From a bacterium SCSIO 12643 (GTDB lineage Bacteria > Bacteroidota > Bacteroidia > Flavobacteriales_G > Salibacteraceae), in contig CP073750.1 in assembly GCA_024398135.1 (NCBI GenBank), positions 620,001 through 684,000 on the forward strand: a DNA stretch of 64,000 nucleotides, written 5' to 3'. The notes beneath the pieces were generated by a model. That model was not told where the DNA came from. It made no database searches and saw nothing but the letters and a program-made list of their open reading frames with translations. The number at the start of each line of letters is the position of its first letter. The stretch's first letter is position 1. The position numbers and the translations under genes are program-made. This document shows, one piece after another, positions 17,494 to 26,365 of this stretch.

Positions 17494-20400
17494 ATGTCTT
17501 TTCACCGCCACACATATCATCCCCAATTTAAGATCTTCTTAGTTATTGTTGTATCTATTTTGAGCACCGTTTCTATGGCTCAAGTCAGAGGTATTAATGG
17601 TGATACATTAAATGCTATTGATGGAGATACATTAGTTTCTAATATCGATTCAACCGCAATAGATTCCACATCAACACAAAAGAAAGAACGTGAACTATTA
17701 CCAAATCAGGTGAATGCTTTTTTCACCAATGAAATGGTAGAGTTGAAAAAAGGAGAAGTGATCTCTAATGTTCTGACTATCGTAAACAAAACCGCAGAAG
17801 AGCAAACATTCATTATTGACATCCTCTTCCCTGCCGGATGGATGAATTTAACGGATAACAAAGCATACAAACTACAACCCGAAGAAAAAATATTTGTTCC
17901 GGTAATTCTGATTCCGCAACAAATGATGAACAGTAATACGGAGATCATCATCAATACCTTCCTGGTCAATCAGGAAGACGAACAATTATCCAGTACATAT
18001 TTCACTATGTTTACCAAGAAATTGGTTTCATGGGATGCGACTATTGAAGAAGGCGCACGTTTGTATTTTAGAAACGGTGAAACCGAAAAAGACTTCAATT
18101 ACAGTATTATGAATACGGGTAATTTTAGTCAGGATATCTTGATTAGTCATAAATCAAATCATGGCGAGATGGTTTTGACCGACACCAATGATAGAATCTT
18201 AAAAGATCGTGCTTCTACAATTAAACTTTTACCTGGTCACGATACAACTATCACTTACAGAGCTTCTACAGGAAATACTGATAGAAGAAATTTCAAAAAG
18301 ATTTCGTTACAAAACCACGATCCAAACTCTAACTTAAGCTATCGTAAACATACTGTTTATATCAATTCATCTGAACCAAAAGGATTAGGAAATGACATCT
18401 ACAAAAAAGGAAATAAAGTGGATATTATCCGTTTACCAAACAATATTAAAGTTTCTCCTTATGGATATCCTAATTTACCATTAACCGTTGAAGCGAATGT
18501 GCAAAACATCCTTTCAGATTTCACTTTTATGTCTGTAAACATGAGAGGTTTTAAGCAGTTGAACAACAATGCCAGTCTTGCCTACTTCACTCAGTTAAAC
18601 TACTCTCAAGCATACTGGAACGATGATTTATTAAAAACAGTTCCATGGTATATTGGATACTATGATCAAAATACAACAGTAGAAGTTGGTCAGGTTAGTG
18701 GGAACTTAATTGGTGTATACAACTATGGTCAGGGTATTAAAGCTTCTCACTCATATGCACAACGTCAGAAAACTTCCGCTTTTTATGTTCGTGATCCGAG
18801 TTTATTTAAAAGTGCCAGAACCGAATCTTTTGGTGTAGGACATGAATTTAAGTTTAATGAAGATATTAAAATTGCTGGTAAAATTGGTCGCGGTATTAAC
18901 AACCAAACGAATACCACTATTGATGTAGCATCTTTAAACCCTTCTTTTAATTTTAAAAAGAAGCATTTTTTCAATTTTATGGGTGCTGTATCTAACCGTA
19001 GTGTTAATGCTCCCGGAAGAGAACTTACCGTTCAGGGATATTTGATTGGTGGAAACTACTCTACCAACTATTTCGATAAAAAAGTAAAAACAAGTCTTTC
19101 GGCTAGATATAACGGTCCAAACTTCAGTTATGGTTCATTAGAAAGAACTACTGGTACACACAGAACATCAATTACGGTAAAGCCGGATTTTAATATTTAT
19201 GTAAACAACAATTACCAAAAAATGATTTCTTTCAATACTACAGGTAACAATGTAGCTTTTGATCAGGAGATGATTTTTAACAATGTTATTTTTAGTAAAT
19301 CGACAAAATATGGAACCATCCAACCGGGTGTTTTCTATAACATCTCTGATTATCTGGCAAACAGAGTACATTCAAGAGGTCTTTCTTTCCGTTTTTCTAA
19401 TTTCGATTTCCAGAAAAACATCTTGTCTTCTATTTACGTAAAAGCGGCTTATAACGATCCAATTGAAATTCCTGTAAAATCCGATTACTTCACTTTTGAA
19501 TTATCTGGTTTGGTACGTTACCGTGTATGGAACTTTAGCTTAAAATACAACTACGGTGCTTTGTCTACTAATGCATTGGTAAATATGCAACGTGAAGGAA
19601 TTACGCCTCAATCTTTTAGAATTTCAGTTCAAAACCAATATCAATTTAAAAACCCACATTATGTAATGGAGAATTCTGTAATGTATAACTACAACAACCG
19701 TTTCAATGGTCATAATGTTGGTGTATATCCTCAATTCTACTACTTCACAAATTCTGGATGGAGATATGGAGTGGAAATGAACGTCACTTATTCTTCAAGC
19801 AACTACTCTTCTATTTACGAATCATATAACTTAAATACAGGTTCAAGTAGAGATGTTGGTCCGAATACCAATAGCAATGTGAATTTAAGTGTAAGCGTCA
19901 GAAAAGAGTTTGGTATTCCCGTACCATTTGCTAAAAAACGTCACGCAACTAATAAAGTAATGGCTTTCTATGATGTAAACGGAAATCATGTTAGAGATAA
20001 CAATGAACCTGTAATGGAAAACATCATTGTACGAATCAATGGTAACGAAGTAATCACAAATGCAAAGGGAGAAGCTGAAATTGCCAACATGCCAATCGGA
20101 ACATATCCACTATCCATCATCGCTTTAGATAAAATGGAAGGATGGTTCCCGGACATCTCGGATTCGATTACAATCTTAAACAATGGCCAGATTTACATCC
20201 CATTTGTTAGAGGTGTAAAAGTATATGGTGATGTGATTTTGGATAGACAAAAAATTGCAATTGCAGATAAAGACAAAGTATTCGACATGTCTCGTATTAA
20301 AGTTACTGCAGTGGGTAGTAAATCATACAATACACTTACAGATATTGACGGGCACTTTGAATTCTACCTTCCAAATGGAGAATATACTTTAACTATGGAT

Positions 20401-20535
20401 GAAAGTATTTTAGGTGATGTCTACAAATTGTCTAAAAACAATATTCCATTGACTCTGAAAACTTCTCAAGACGGAGTGTATATGTCATTCTATATCGTTG
20501 AGAAAAGAAGAAAAGTGAAGTTTAAAACTTTCTAA
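17494..20535 (+). CDS. Large outer-membrane usher-like protein
   Basis: Protein of 1013 residues in the order: signal peptide (1-29, ending SMAQ); two periplasmic Ig-like segments (about 55-160 and 165-295, with NVLTIVNKTAEEQTFIIDI and NTGNFSQDILISHKSN); a long region of alternating aromatic/polar strands (about 320-815) typical of an outer-membrane barrel; then two C-terminal beta domains (about 817-905, starting KVMAFYDVNGNHVRDNNEP, an SdrD/carboxypeptidase-regulatory-like repeat, and 905-1005). A barrel with N-terminal and two C-terminal periplasmic domains is how usher proteins are built, and length fits. No sequence signature of the classic usher family is visible, so it is a structural analogy. 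Last gene of the locus. Confidence 0.6.
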   Translation: MSFHRHTYHPQFKIFLVIVVSILSTVSMAQVRGINGDTLNAIDGDTLVSNIDSTAIDSTSTQKKERELLPNQVNAFFTNEMVELKKGEVISNVLTIVNKTAEEQTFIIDILFPAGWMNLTDNKAYKLQPEEKIFVPVILIPQQMMNSNTEIIINTFLVNQEDEQLSSTYFTMFTKKLVSWDATIEEGARLYFRNGETEKDFNYSIMNTGNFSQDILISHKSNHGEMVLTDTNDRILKDRASTIKLLPGHDTTITYRASTGNTDRRNFKKISLQNHDPNSNLSYRKHTVYINSSEPKGLGNDIYKKGNKVDIIRLPNNIKVSPYGYPNLPLTVEANVQNILSDFTFMSVNMRGFKQLNNNASLAYFTQLNYSQAYWNDDLLKTVPWYIGYYDQNTTVEVGQVSGNLIGVYNYGQGIKASHSYAQRQKTSAFYVRDPSLFKSARTESFGVGHEFKFNEDIKIAGKIGRGINNQTNTTIDVASLNPSFNFKKKHFFNFMGAVSNRSVNAPGRELTVQGYLIGGNYSTNYFDKKVKTSLSARYNGPNFSYGSLERTTGTHRTSITVKPDFNIYVNNNYQKMISFNTTGNNVAFDQEMIFNNVIFSKSTKYGTIQPGVFYNISDYLANRVHSRGLSFRFSNFDFQKNILSSIYVKAAYNDPIEIPVKSDYFTFELSGLVRYRVWNFSLKYNYGALSTNALVNMQREGITPQSFRISVQNQYQFKNPHYVMENSVMYNYNNRFNGHNVGVYPQFYYFTNSGWRYGVEMNVTYSSSNYSSIYESYNLNTGSSRDVGPNTNSNVNLSVSVRKEFGIPVPFAKKRHATNKVMAFYDVNGNHVRDNNEPVMENIIVRINGNEVITNAKGEAEIANMPIGTYPLSIIALDKMEGWFPDISDSITILNNGQIYIPFVRGVKVYGDVILDRQKIAIADKDKVFDMSRIKVTAVGSKSYNTLTDIDGHFEFYLPNGEYTLTMDESILGDVYKLSKNNIPLTLKTSQDGVYMSFYIVEKRRKVKFKTF

Positions 20536-20600
20536 TTCTTCCTCCTTACTATTCACAAATAGAACCTTTCCTACCGTGCATGCCAGTATAATGTGAAAAC

Positions 20601-20608
20601 TATCTTTG
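20601..20608 (+). promoter_or_regulatory. TAnnTTTG -7 box, leaderless helicase mRNA
   Basis: TATCTTTG lies only 4 bases before the helicase ATG at 20613, so the transcript should start at or next to the start codon. Confidence 0.6.
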
Positions 20609-20612
20609 CAGC

Positions 20613-21887
20613 ATGAAGTTTGACGATTATCGTATTGCGGAAAGAATAAAAGAGCAGCTTAGAAAACAAGGATTCAAAAGACCGACTGATATTCAATATC
20701 GGGCGATTACTCCTATTCTGAGAGGGGAAGATGTTTTGGCTATTGCCCAAACCGGAACCGGAAAAACAGCTGCTTTTGTGATTCCTATTTTGGACATTCT
20801 TCAACGTAATAAAAATCAACGCAGAGTGGACGGGATCAAATGCGTAGTGTTGGCTCCTACTCGAGAACTGGTTTTACAAATTCATTCGGTTTTTGAATCA
20901 TTAGGAAAAAAACTCTCCATAAAATCACTTGCTGTATATGGTGGTGTAGAACAAGATCCTCAAATTCAAAAACTCGAAAAAGGAATAGACATTCTGGTAG
21001 CTACTCCCGGAAGAATGTTCGATTTAGTCAATCAAAAGTACATCCATCTACACCGTGTAAAACATCTGGTACTGGATGAAGCCGACCACATGTTGGACCT
21101 AGGTTTTTATAAGGATATAGAAGATGTCAAACGCTTTTTACCTAAAAAGCATCAAACACTATTCTTCTCTGCAACCATTAATAAAAAGATTAAGAAGTTA
21201 GCACACTCTCTAGTACGAAACCCAATTCGAATTCAGGTTTCTCCTAAAGATCCGGTTTCAAAAAATATTGAGCATTCAGTCGCATTTATTAAAATGGAAG
21301 ACAAACGCTTCTTTCTGGAGCAATTCATCAAAGATGAGCCGAATAGTAAAATTCTCGTTTTTGTAAGAACGAAAGTACGTGCCGAACGTGTCAGAAATGC
21401 CATGCTTAGGGTTCAAATTCATACGGAAACCATCCATGGCGATATTGTCCAAAAACAACGTGAAGAAGTTTTACAAAACTTTAGAAATGGTAAAAACAGG
21501 GTACTTATAGCTACGGATGTCAGCGCACGAGGTATTGATATTCCCGATGTTGATTTTGTGATCAATTATGATTTACCGGATGAAAATCCCGAAACATATG
21601 TACACCGAATTGGACGTACCGGACGTGGAAAGAAAAAAGGAATTGCGGTTTCCTTTTGTAGCGATGATGAAAAAGAAATGCTTCAACAAATCGAAACTTT
21701 CATTACCAAATCCATTAAGATTTTAGACATCAATAGTGACGACTATCACGATATCATGTTTGCATCAAATGAAAACAGTGACAACATTGCTGCACTCATG
21801 AAAGAGATCGAAGAGGTCGAAGCTCATAAAAAGAAAAAAGCAGGTAAAAAGAAAGCCAGTAGACTTAAAAAGAAGAGAAACAAGTAG
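20613..21887 (+). CDS. DEAD-box RNA helicase, RhlE-like
   Basis: ATP-dependent RNA helicase, 424 residues. All core motifs are visible in order: Q motif (RPTDIQYRAI), AQTGTGKT, PTRELVLQI, TPGRM, DEAD (residues about 154-157), SAT, then in the second domain HGDIVQKQRE, ARGIDIPDVD and HRIGRTGRG. A lysine-rich tail (KKKKAGKKKASRLKKKR) follows, typical of RhlE-type RNA-binding tails. It probably remodels rRNA or mRNA in cold or ribosome assembly. The promoter box is 4 bases from the ATG, indicating a leaderless mRNA. Confidence 0.93.
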   Translation: MKFDDYRIAERIKEQLRKQGFKRPTDIQYRAITPILRGEDVLAIAQTGTGKTAAFVIPILDILQRNKNQRRVDGIKCVVLAPTRELVLQIHSVFESLGKKLSIKSLAVYGGVEQDPQIQKLEKGIDILVATPGRMFDLVNQKYIHLHRVKHLVLDEADHMLDLGFYKDIEDVKRFLPKKHQTLFFSATINKKIKKLAHSLVRNPIRIQVSPKDPVSKNIEHSVAFIKMEDKRFFLEQFIKDEPNSKILVFVRTKVRAERVRNAMLRVQIHTETIHGDIVQKQREEVLQNFRNGKNRVLIATDVSARGIDIPDVDFVINYDLPDENPETYVHRIGRTGRGKKKGIAVSFCSDDEKEMLQQIETFITKSIKILDINSDDYHDIMFASNENSDNIAALMKEIEEVEAHKKKKAGKKKASRLKKKRNK

Positions 21888-21895
21888 GAATTGGC

Positions 21896-22858
21896 TCACA
21901 CCGCTTCCCACATAGAGTTCACATAATATCTTTTCTCATCATAAAAATTCTTTGCAGTCATAAAGCCGCATTTTACGGCCAATTCATCTAAGTTAGATAC
22001 CGAGTATTTTCTGGATATTTCAGTATGTATGCACTCCCCGGCTTCAAACTCCACCTCAAAATTTAATTTATCAAATGTGACTTTTTGATCTTCCAGAGAA
22101 ACGATATAACTCCGGGCCTCTCCGGTAATTGGCTCATATAAAGGATAATGTTTGAATTTATCCAATAAAAAATCAGCCCCGAGTTCACGATTCATTCTAA
22201 CCAGTAGATTCATATTGAAACTCGCTGTAATTCCAGTCTTATCATTGTATGCCTCTAAAATCACATCCGGATCTTTCTTTAAATCTACGCCCAATAAAAG
22301 TTTATCGTTTGGTTTGAAATGACTTTGCAAATTGGATAGAAAAATTTCCAATTGTCTGGACTCAAAATTTCCAATATTGGAACCCAAAAACATCGTAATA
22401 TTTTTACGGTCACCAAATTGTTCCATTCCCTTCAGCGCTTCGAAATAATCCATGTTCAATGGAATGACATCTAATTCTGGGAACTCTCGATTCAACATCT
22501 CTACCAATTCATTCAGTATATGCTGCGAGATATCTACCGGATAATACGTAAAGTCAATACCTTTACTTAAAAAATGTTCCAGTAGTACTTTTGTTTTTGA
22601 TCCGTCTCCGGCTCCTAATTCTATTAAATTAAATGGTAATCCTTTTGGACACACTTGTTGAAATATTTGCTCTTTTTGAGTCTTAAATATTTCCATTTCG
22701 CTACGGGTCAGATAGTATTCAGGCATTGCCATGATTTGCTGAAAAATTTCATCTCCTTTGGCATCGTAAAAATACTTCGACTTTAAAGTCTTCTGTATCT
22801 TACTTAGCCCCTCTATGGTATCTTCTCCAAATTGTGAAATTTCTATGATTTGCTCCAT
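21896..22858 (-). CDS. egtD: EgtD-like histidine N-methyltransferase
   Basis: SAM-dependent methyltransferase of the EgtD family (320 residues), which trimethylates L-histidine to hercynine in ergothioneine synthesis. Family hallmarks are present: KYFYDAKGDEIFQQIMAMPEYYLTRSE near residues 29-54 (quoted in parts), the SAM loop LIELGAGDGSKT, FLGSNIGNF, GVDLKKDPDVI, and AYNDKTGITASFN. Its stop is 8 bases from the converging helicase gene. The usual partner egtB is not adjacent, so either it lies elsewhere or the substrate differs. Confidence 0.85.
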   Translation of the reverse strand: MEQIIEISQFGEDTIEGLSKIQKTLKSKYFYDAKGDEIFQQIMAMPEYYLTRSEMEIFKTQKEQIFQQVCPKGLPFNLIELGAGDGSKTKVLLEHFLSKGIDFTYYPVDISQHILNELVEMLNREFPELDVIPLNMDYFEALKGMEQFGDRKNITMFLGSNIGNFESRQLEIFLSNLQSHFKPNDKLLLGVDLKKDPDVILEAYNDKTGITASFNMNLLVRMNRELGADFLLDKFKHYPLYEPITGEARSYIVSLEDQKVTFDKLNFEVEFEAGECIHTEISRKYSVSNLDELAVKCGFMTAKNFYDEKRYYVNSMWEAV

Positions 22859-23068
22859 ATATAGTTTTTCGATTGTTCAGTTGATGGTACTATCTTGTAA
22901 AGGTAGGTTACATCTATGTTAGATCCGGTGTATTTCTAAAATTTGACTAAAAATTAATATCTAACTCTAAAGATACACATTCCTGATCTTTCTAATTTTT
23001 GTGTAAAAAAATAGCTTCTTCCCTCATTGGAATATCAGATATCTTACAAATTAGTGCATTTTACGTCT

Positions 23069-23076
23069 TAAATTTG
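23069..23076 (+). promoter_or_regulatory. TAnnTTTG -7 box for thioesterase operon
   Basis: TAAATTTG, perfect -7 consensus, 16 bases before the thioesterase ATG at 23093. It probably drives the thioesterase and the overlapping Cu/Zn permease gene. Confidence 0.55.
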
Positions 23077-23092
23077 CAGTCAATTTTATAGG

Positions 23093-23485
23093 ATGGAATT
23101 TATAAATCAACGTATTTGTATGGGTAAGGACCTTGGGGTCCATGGGAATTTATTTGGTGGTAATATGCTGAGCTGGATTGATGAAGCAGCTGGTACAATG
23201 GCAGCAAGTGTTTGCCAATCACCAAATATGGTAACGGTTAAAATTGATGAAGTCGTTTTTAGAAAAGCGGTTAAAGTCGGTTATTTAATTAAGATTTACG
23301 GTAAAGTAGTTAAAATGGGGCGTACTTCAGTGACGCTAAAGATTGACGCTCGTAAACACAACGTAATTACCGAAGAAGAAATTCCGGTTTGCGATACAGA
23401 AGTTACCTTTGTGAGAATTGATGAATATGGAGATGCGGTTCCTATTCCTGAAAGTGTAAGAGAAAAATATCAACATTTGCGTTAA
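23093..23485 (+). CDS. Acyl-CoA thioesterase, YciA-like hotdog
   Basis: Hotdog-fold acyl-CoA hydrolase of 130 residues. The YciA/BACH motif HGNLFGGNMLSWIDEAAG is at residues 17-34, with the catalytic aspartate in WIDEA, followed by VTVKIDEVVFRKAVKVG. It would hydrolyse fatty acyl-CoA thioesters in the cytoplasm. The stop codon overlaps the start of the next gene in a TAATG junction, so the pair is translationally coupled, although a functional link to metal efflux is not obvious. Confidence 0.87.
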   Translation: MEFINQRICMGKDLGVHGNLFGGNMLSWIDEAAGTMAASVCQSPNMVTVKIDEVVFRKAVKVGYLIKIYGKVVKMGRTSVTLKIDARKHNVITEEEIPVCDTEVTFVRIDEYGDAVPIPESVREKYQHLR

Positions 23486-24735
23486 TGGATGCCATTGTAA
23501 AATTCGTTTCAACATTCTTTACAGAGTTCATTTATCTGTTTGCAGAAATGGCTCCCTATTTGATCTTAGGGTTTGCCCTGGCTGGAATTTTACATGTCTA
23601 TTTTCCAAAACACAAAGTCGCAAAATATTTAGGTCGTAAAAATTTGATCTCAGTATTCAACGCAGCAATGCTGGGTATTCCGCTCCCACTCTGTTCATGT
23701 GGAGTTATTCCAACTGGTATTTCATTTAACAAAAACGGAGCAAGTAAAGGAGCTACCGTTTCTTTTCTTATTTCTACGCCTCAAACGGGTGTAGACTCCA
23801 TATTGATCACCTATTCTTTACTGGGTTTACCATTTGCTTTGATTCGACCAATAGCAGCATTTATTACCGGAATTTTTGGTGGGGCTATCACCAATGCTGT
23901 TGATGATACTGAAGAAAACCTTTATCAAAACGAACCTGAAGTTCATATAAGAGGATCAAAATTTCAAGCGGCATTAAAATATGCTTTTGTGGAATTCCTT
24001 CAGGACATTTCCAAATGGTTGATGATCGGTTTGGTAATTGCTGCCTTTATTTCTGCAATAATTCCGGACGGTTTTATTGAAAACAACATGAGCAACCCAT
24101 TTGTGAATATGCTCATTGTATTGATCGCTTCTATCCCAATGTATGTCTGTGCTACCGGGTCGGTTCCTATTGCAGCAGCTTTAATGATGAAAGGCTTATC
24201 TCCTGGAGCAGCCTTTGTTTTTCTTATGGCTGGTCCGGCAACCAACGCTGCAACCATGACAGTGATCAAACAAACCATGGGAACGAAAACGTTGATTTCT
24301 TATTTATCCAGTATTATTGGAGGTGCATTACTCATAGGACTTGCTATAGATCAAATGCCTACTGGATGGTTTTTACTTCCTGGTATGGAAATGGGTTCTC
24401 ATAATCATGGTGCCGAAAATCTGGATTGGTTCTCAATTCTATCCGCAATTGTACTTGCAACCCTACTATTAAATGGGTTAAGGCTCAAATATTTTCCAAC
24501 AACTATAAAACGAGATATGTCAGAAAACGAAAAAGTGTTTAGTGTAGAAGGAATGACTTGTAACCATTGTAAGTCATCTGTTGAAAAAAACCTTTCTAAG
24601 TTAAATCAAATAGAATATGTAGAAGCGGATTTGGCTTCTAAAACCGTAGTCGTAAAAGGCAACAATATTCAGGCATCAGAAATTGAACAATCTATTAATG
24701 ATCTTGGATTCGAATACAAAGGCGAAAAAGCATAA
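23485..24735 (+). CDS. SO_0444-type Cu/Zn efflux permease with HMA domain
   Basis: Membrane permease of 416 residues in the DUF318/ArsP-like permease superfamily, SO_0444-like Cu/Zn efflux type. About eight to ten membrane helices are visible, with the conserved PLPLCSCGVIPTG motif (Cys pair near residues 71-73) and TPQTGVDSI, and GPATNAATMTVI in the second half. The C-terminus (about residues 348-416) is a heavy-metal-associated domain with the metal-binding GMTCNHC motif. It is expected to export Cu or Zn ions. It overlaps the thioesterase gene by one base and precedes a Kir channel gene by 11 bases. Confidence 0.87.
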   Translation: MDAIVKFVSTFFTEFIYLFAEMAPYLILGFALAGILHVYFPKHKVAKYLGRKNLISVFNAAMLGIPLPLCSCGVIPTGISFNKNGASKGATVSFLISTPQTGVDSILITYSLLGLPFALIRPIAAFITGIFGGAITNAVDDTEENLYQNEPEVHIRGSKFQAALKYAFVEFLQDISKWLMIGLVIAAFISAIIPDGFIENNMSNPFVNMLIVLIASIPMYVCATGSVPIAAALMMKGLSPGAAFVFLMAGPATNAATMTVIKQTMGTKTLISYLSSIIGGALLIGLAIDQMPTGWFLLPGMEMGSHNHGAENLDWFSILSAIVLATLLLNGLRLKYFPTTIKRDMSENEKVFSVEGMTCNHCKSSVEKNLSKLNQIEYVEADLASKTVVVKGNNIQASEIEQSINDLGFEYKGEKA

Positions 24736-24746
24736 GGTCAACCGGA

Positions 24747-25691
24747 TTGAAGAAAAAGCTACTAAAATATATTACCGATACCGGATTTAGTTCAAATACT
24801 AAAAATGAAGGATCACGTCTACTCAATAAAGATGGTTCTGTTAGCTTAAATAGAATTGGCTTAACCTTTAGTCAGCGATTTAGTGTCTTCCACTGGTTGA
24901 TTAATATGGGATGGATCTCGTTCTTCTCTATCCTATTATCTGGTTACGTACTGGTCAATCTATTTTTTGCGCTACTTTATGTGGGCTTTGGGATTGACGG
25001 ATTATCCGGTGATCATTCTGATGCTTTTGTAGATCAATTATTTGACGCTTTCTATTTTAGTACACAAACGCTAACCACAGTTGGATTTGGTGCGATCTCT
25101 CCAGTAAAAACAGCTCACAATATTATAGCTTCTCTGGAAGCATTTTTGGGTTTATTAAGTTTTGCCATGTCAACCGGGTTGCTCTATGGGCGTTTTTCCA
25201 AGCCTCAAGCCAAAACACTTTTTAGTAAGTATGCATTGATATCCCCATATCAAGAAACTAAAAAGGGATTGATGATTCGTATGGCCAATAGACAAGACAA
25301 TCAGTTGATCAATGTAAATGCCAGATTGATCCTCTCCTGGGTAGAACAAGAAAAAAACGGGGAAAAAAGAAAATTTCAAAACCTGGAACTCGAATATGAA
25401 CATATAAATATGCTCGTTTCCAGTTGGACGATTGTTTATCCTTTTAAAGATGACACGCCATCCGCATTAAAATCAGCGGACAAAATAAAATCCCATAAAG
25501 TGGAACTGGTATTACAAATTGATGCATATGACGAAACTTATTCGCAGCAAATTCATTCCAGAACTTCATATACCTGTGATGAGATCATTTGGGGTGCTAA
25601 ATTCGTCCCGATTCTGGGTAAGGATGACTCTGGAAATGCGATCCTAAGACTGGATCAATTTGATGATTATTCAGATGTTAGCCTCAATTAA
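24747..25691 (+). CDS. Inward-rectifier potassium channel, KirBac-type
   Basis: KirBac-like potassium channel of 314 residues: N-terminal slide-helix region, two membrane helices flanking the pore loop with filter TVGFG (near residue 112), and a C-terminal cytoplasmic beta-sandwich from about residue 155. It starts at TTG at 24747. The last codons after GTT at 25677 are unusual: a gene cassette is inserted here, and the present end DVSLN is cassette-derived. Joining across the cassette would give DVELK followed by a stop (see findings). The channel is probably still functional because only the extreme C-terminus changes. Confidence 0.88.
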   Translation: MKKKLLKYITDTGFSSNTKNEGSRLLNKDGSVSLNRIGLTFSQRFSVFHWLINMGWISFFSILLSGYVLVNLFFALLYVGFGIDGLSGDHSDAFVDQLFDAFYFSTQTLTTVGFGAISPVKTAHNIIASLEAFLGLLSFAMSTGLLYGRFSKPQAKTLFSKYALISPYQETKKGLMIRMANRQDNQLINVNARLILSWVEQEKNGEKRKFQNLELEYEHINMLVSSWTIVYPFKDDTPSALKSADKIKSHKVELVLQIDAYDETYSQQIHSRTSYTCDEIIWGAKFVPILGKDDSGNAILRLDQFDDYSDVSLN

Positions 25692-25696
25692 TTAAT

Positions 25697-26365
25697 ATGG
25701 CAAGATATCTAAGAGACATAAGCATACACCTGGGATCAGGACAAGAATTACCGAATGGATTAAGTCAGCGAGATTTCAATATTACGACACATACTGTTCA
25801 AGACATCTTCTTGTACATGATTCCAAAACACTTCGAATTTGGCAATATCTTAAAATTAAATATTGGCGTTAAAGGAACAGACGCAGTTAGTAGCGAAATA
25901 AAGAATTTTGATGGCTATGTCCATTACGATTATATCGGGTTTGATTTCGAAAACTACTTCAGAATATCTAAAGAAGAACAAAATGTAATCATTCTGGAAG
26001 TCCTAAGAGATGTTCTAAGAAGAGTTCCAGAGCAAAATCAAGAGAATAAAGGTATTGCACTGGGAATTACTGATAAAATATCCGACCAAAATTTTAAATA
26101 CTCTTTTGAAAGTAGATTATCGAAACAACAAAGAAGCAAAAGATTTAAAGCCATTGTGGAAATTCGTATTAATGATGAAGGTCAAAATGCATATTTAAGG
26201 ATAGAGAAAAAAGGTGGCGAAACTATTTTTGAGACTTTTCTTTTAAAAAACACTGTTTATGAATTCTATAAAAACTTACACAAATCAAAGTGGCAAGAAG
26301 ACAAATTCATGATCATGAATAGAGACGGAGGAATTTATAGAGAATTTGAAATAAAAAGAGGCTAA
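25697..26365 (+). CDS. Hypothetical cassette-borne protein
   Basis: Soluble protein of 222 residues that I do not recognise. It has no signal peptide and no membrane helix, is rich in Lys, Glu, Asn and Phe, and has a segment IILEVLRDVLRRVPEQNQ that should be helical, followed by beta-rich RFKAIVEIRINDEGQ and AYLRIEKKGGETIFE. Its stop codon lies inside the GGCTAAC core of the cassette end, so gene and recombination site are tightly packed. It starts 5 bases after the Kir stop, so expression may come from the upstream operon. Function unknown; origin by transfer is inferred from the flanking cores. Confidence 0.65.
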   Translation: MARYLRDISIHLGSGQELPNGLSQRDFNITTHTVQDIFLYMIPKHFEFGNILKLNIGVKGTDAVSSEIKNFDGYVHYDYIGFDFENYFRISKEEQNVIILEVLRDVLRRVPEQNQENKGIALGITDKISDQNFKYSFESRLSKQQRSKRFKAIVEIRINDEGQNAYLRIEKKGGETIFETFLLKNTVYEFYKNLHKSKWQEDKFMIMNRDGGIYREFEIKRG

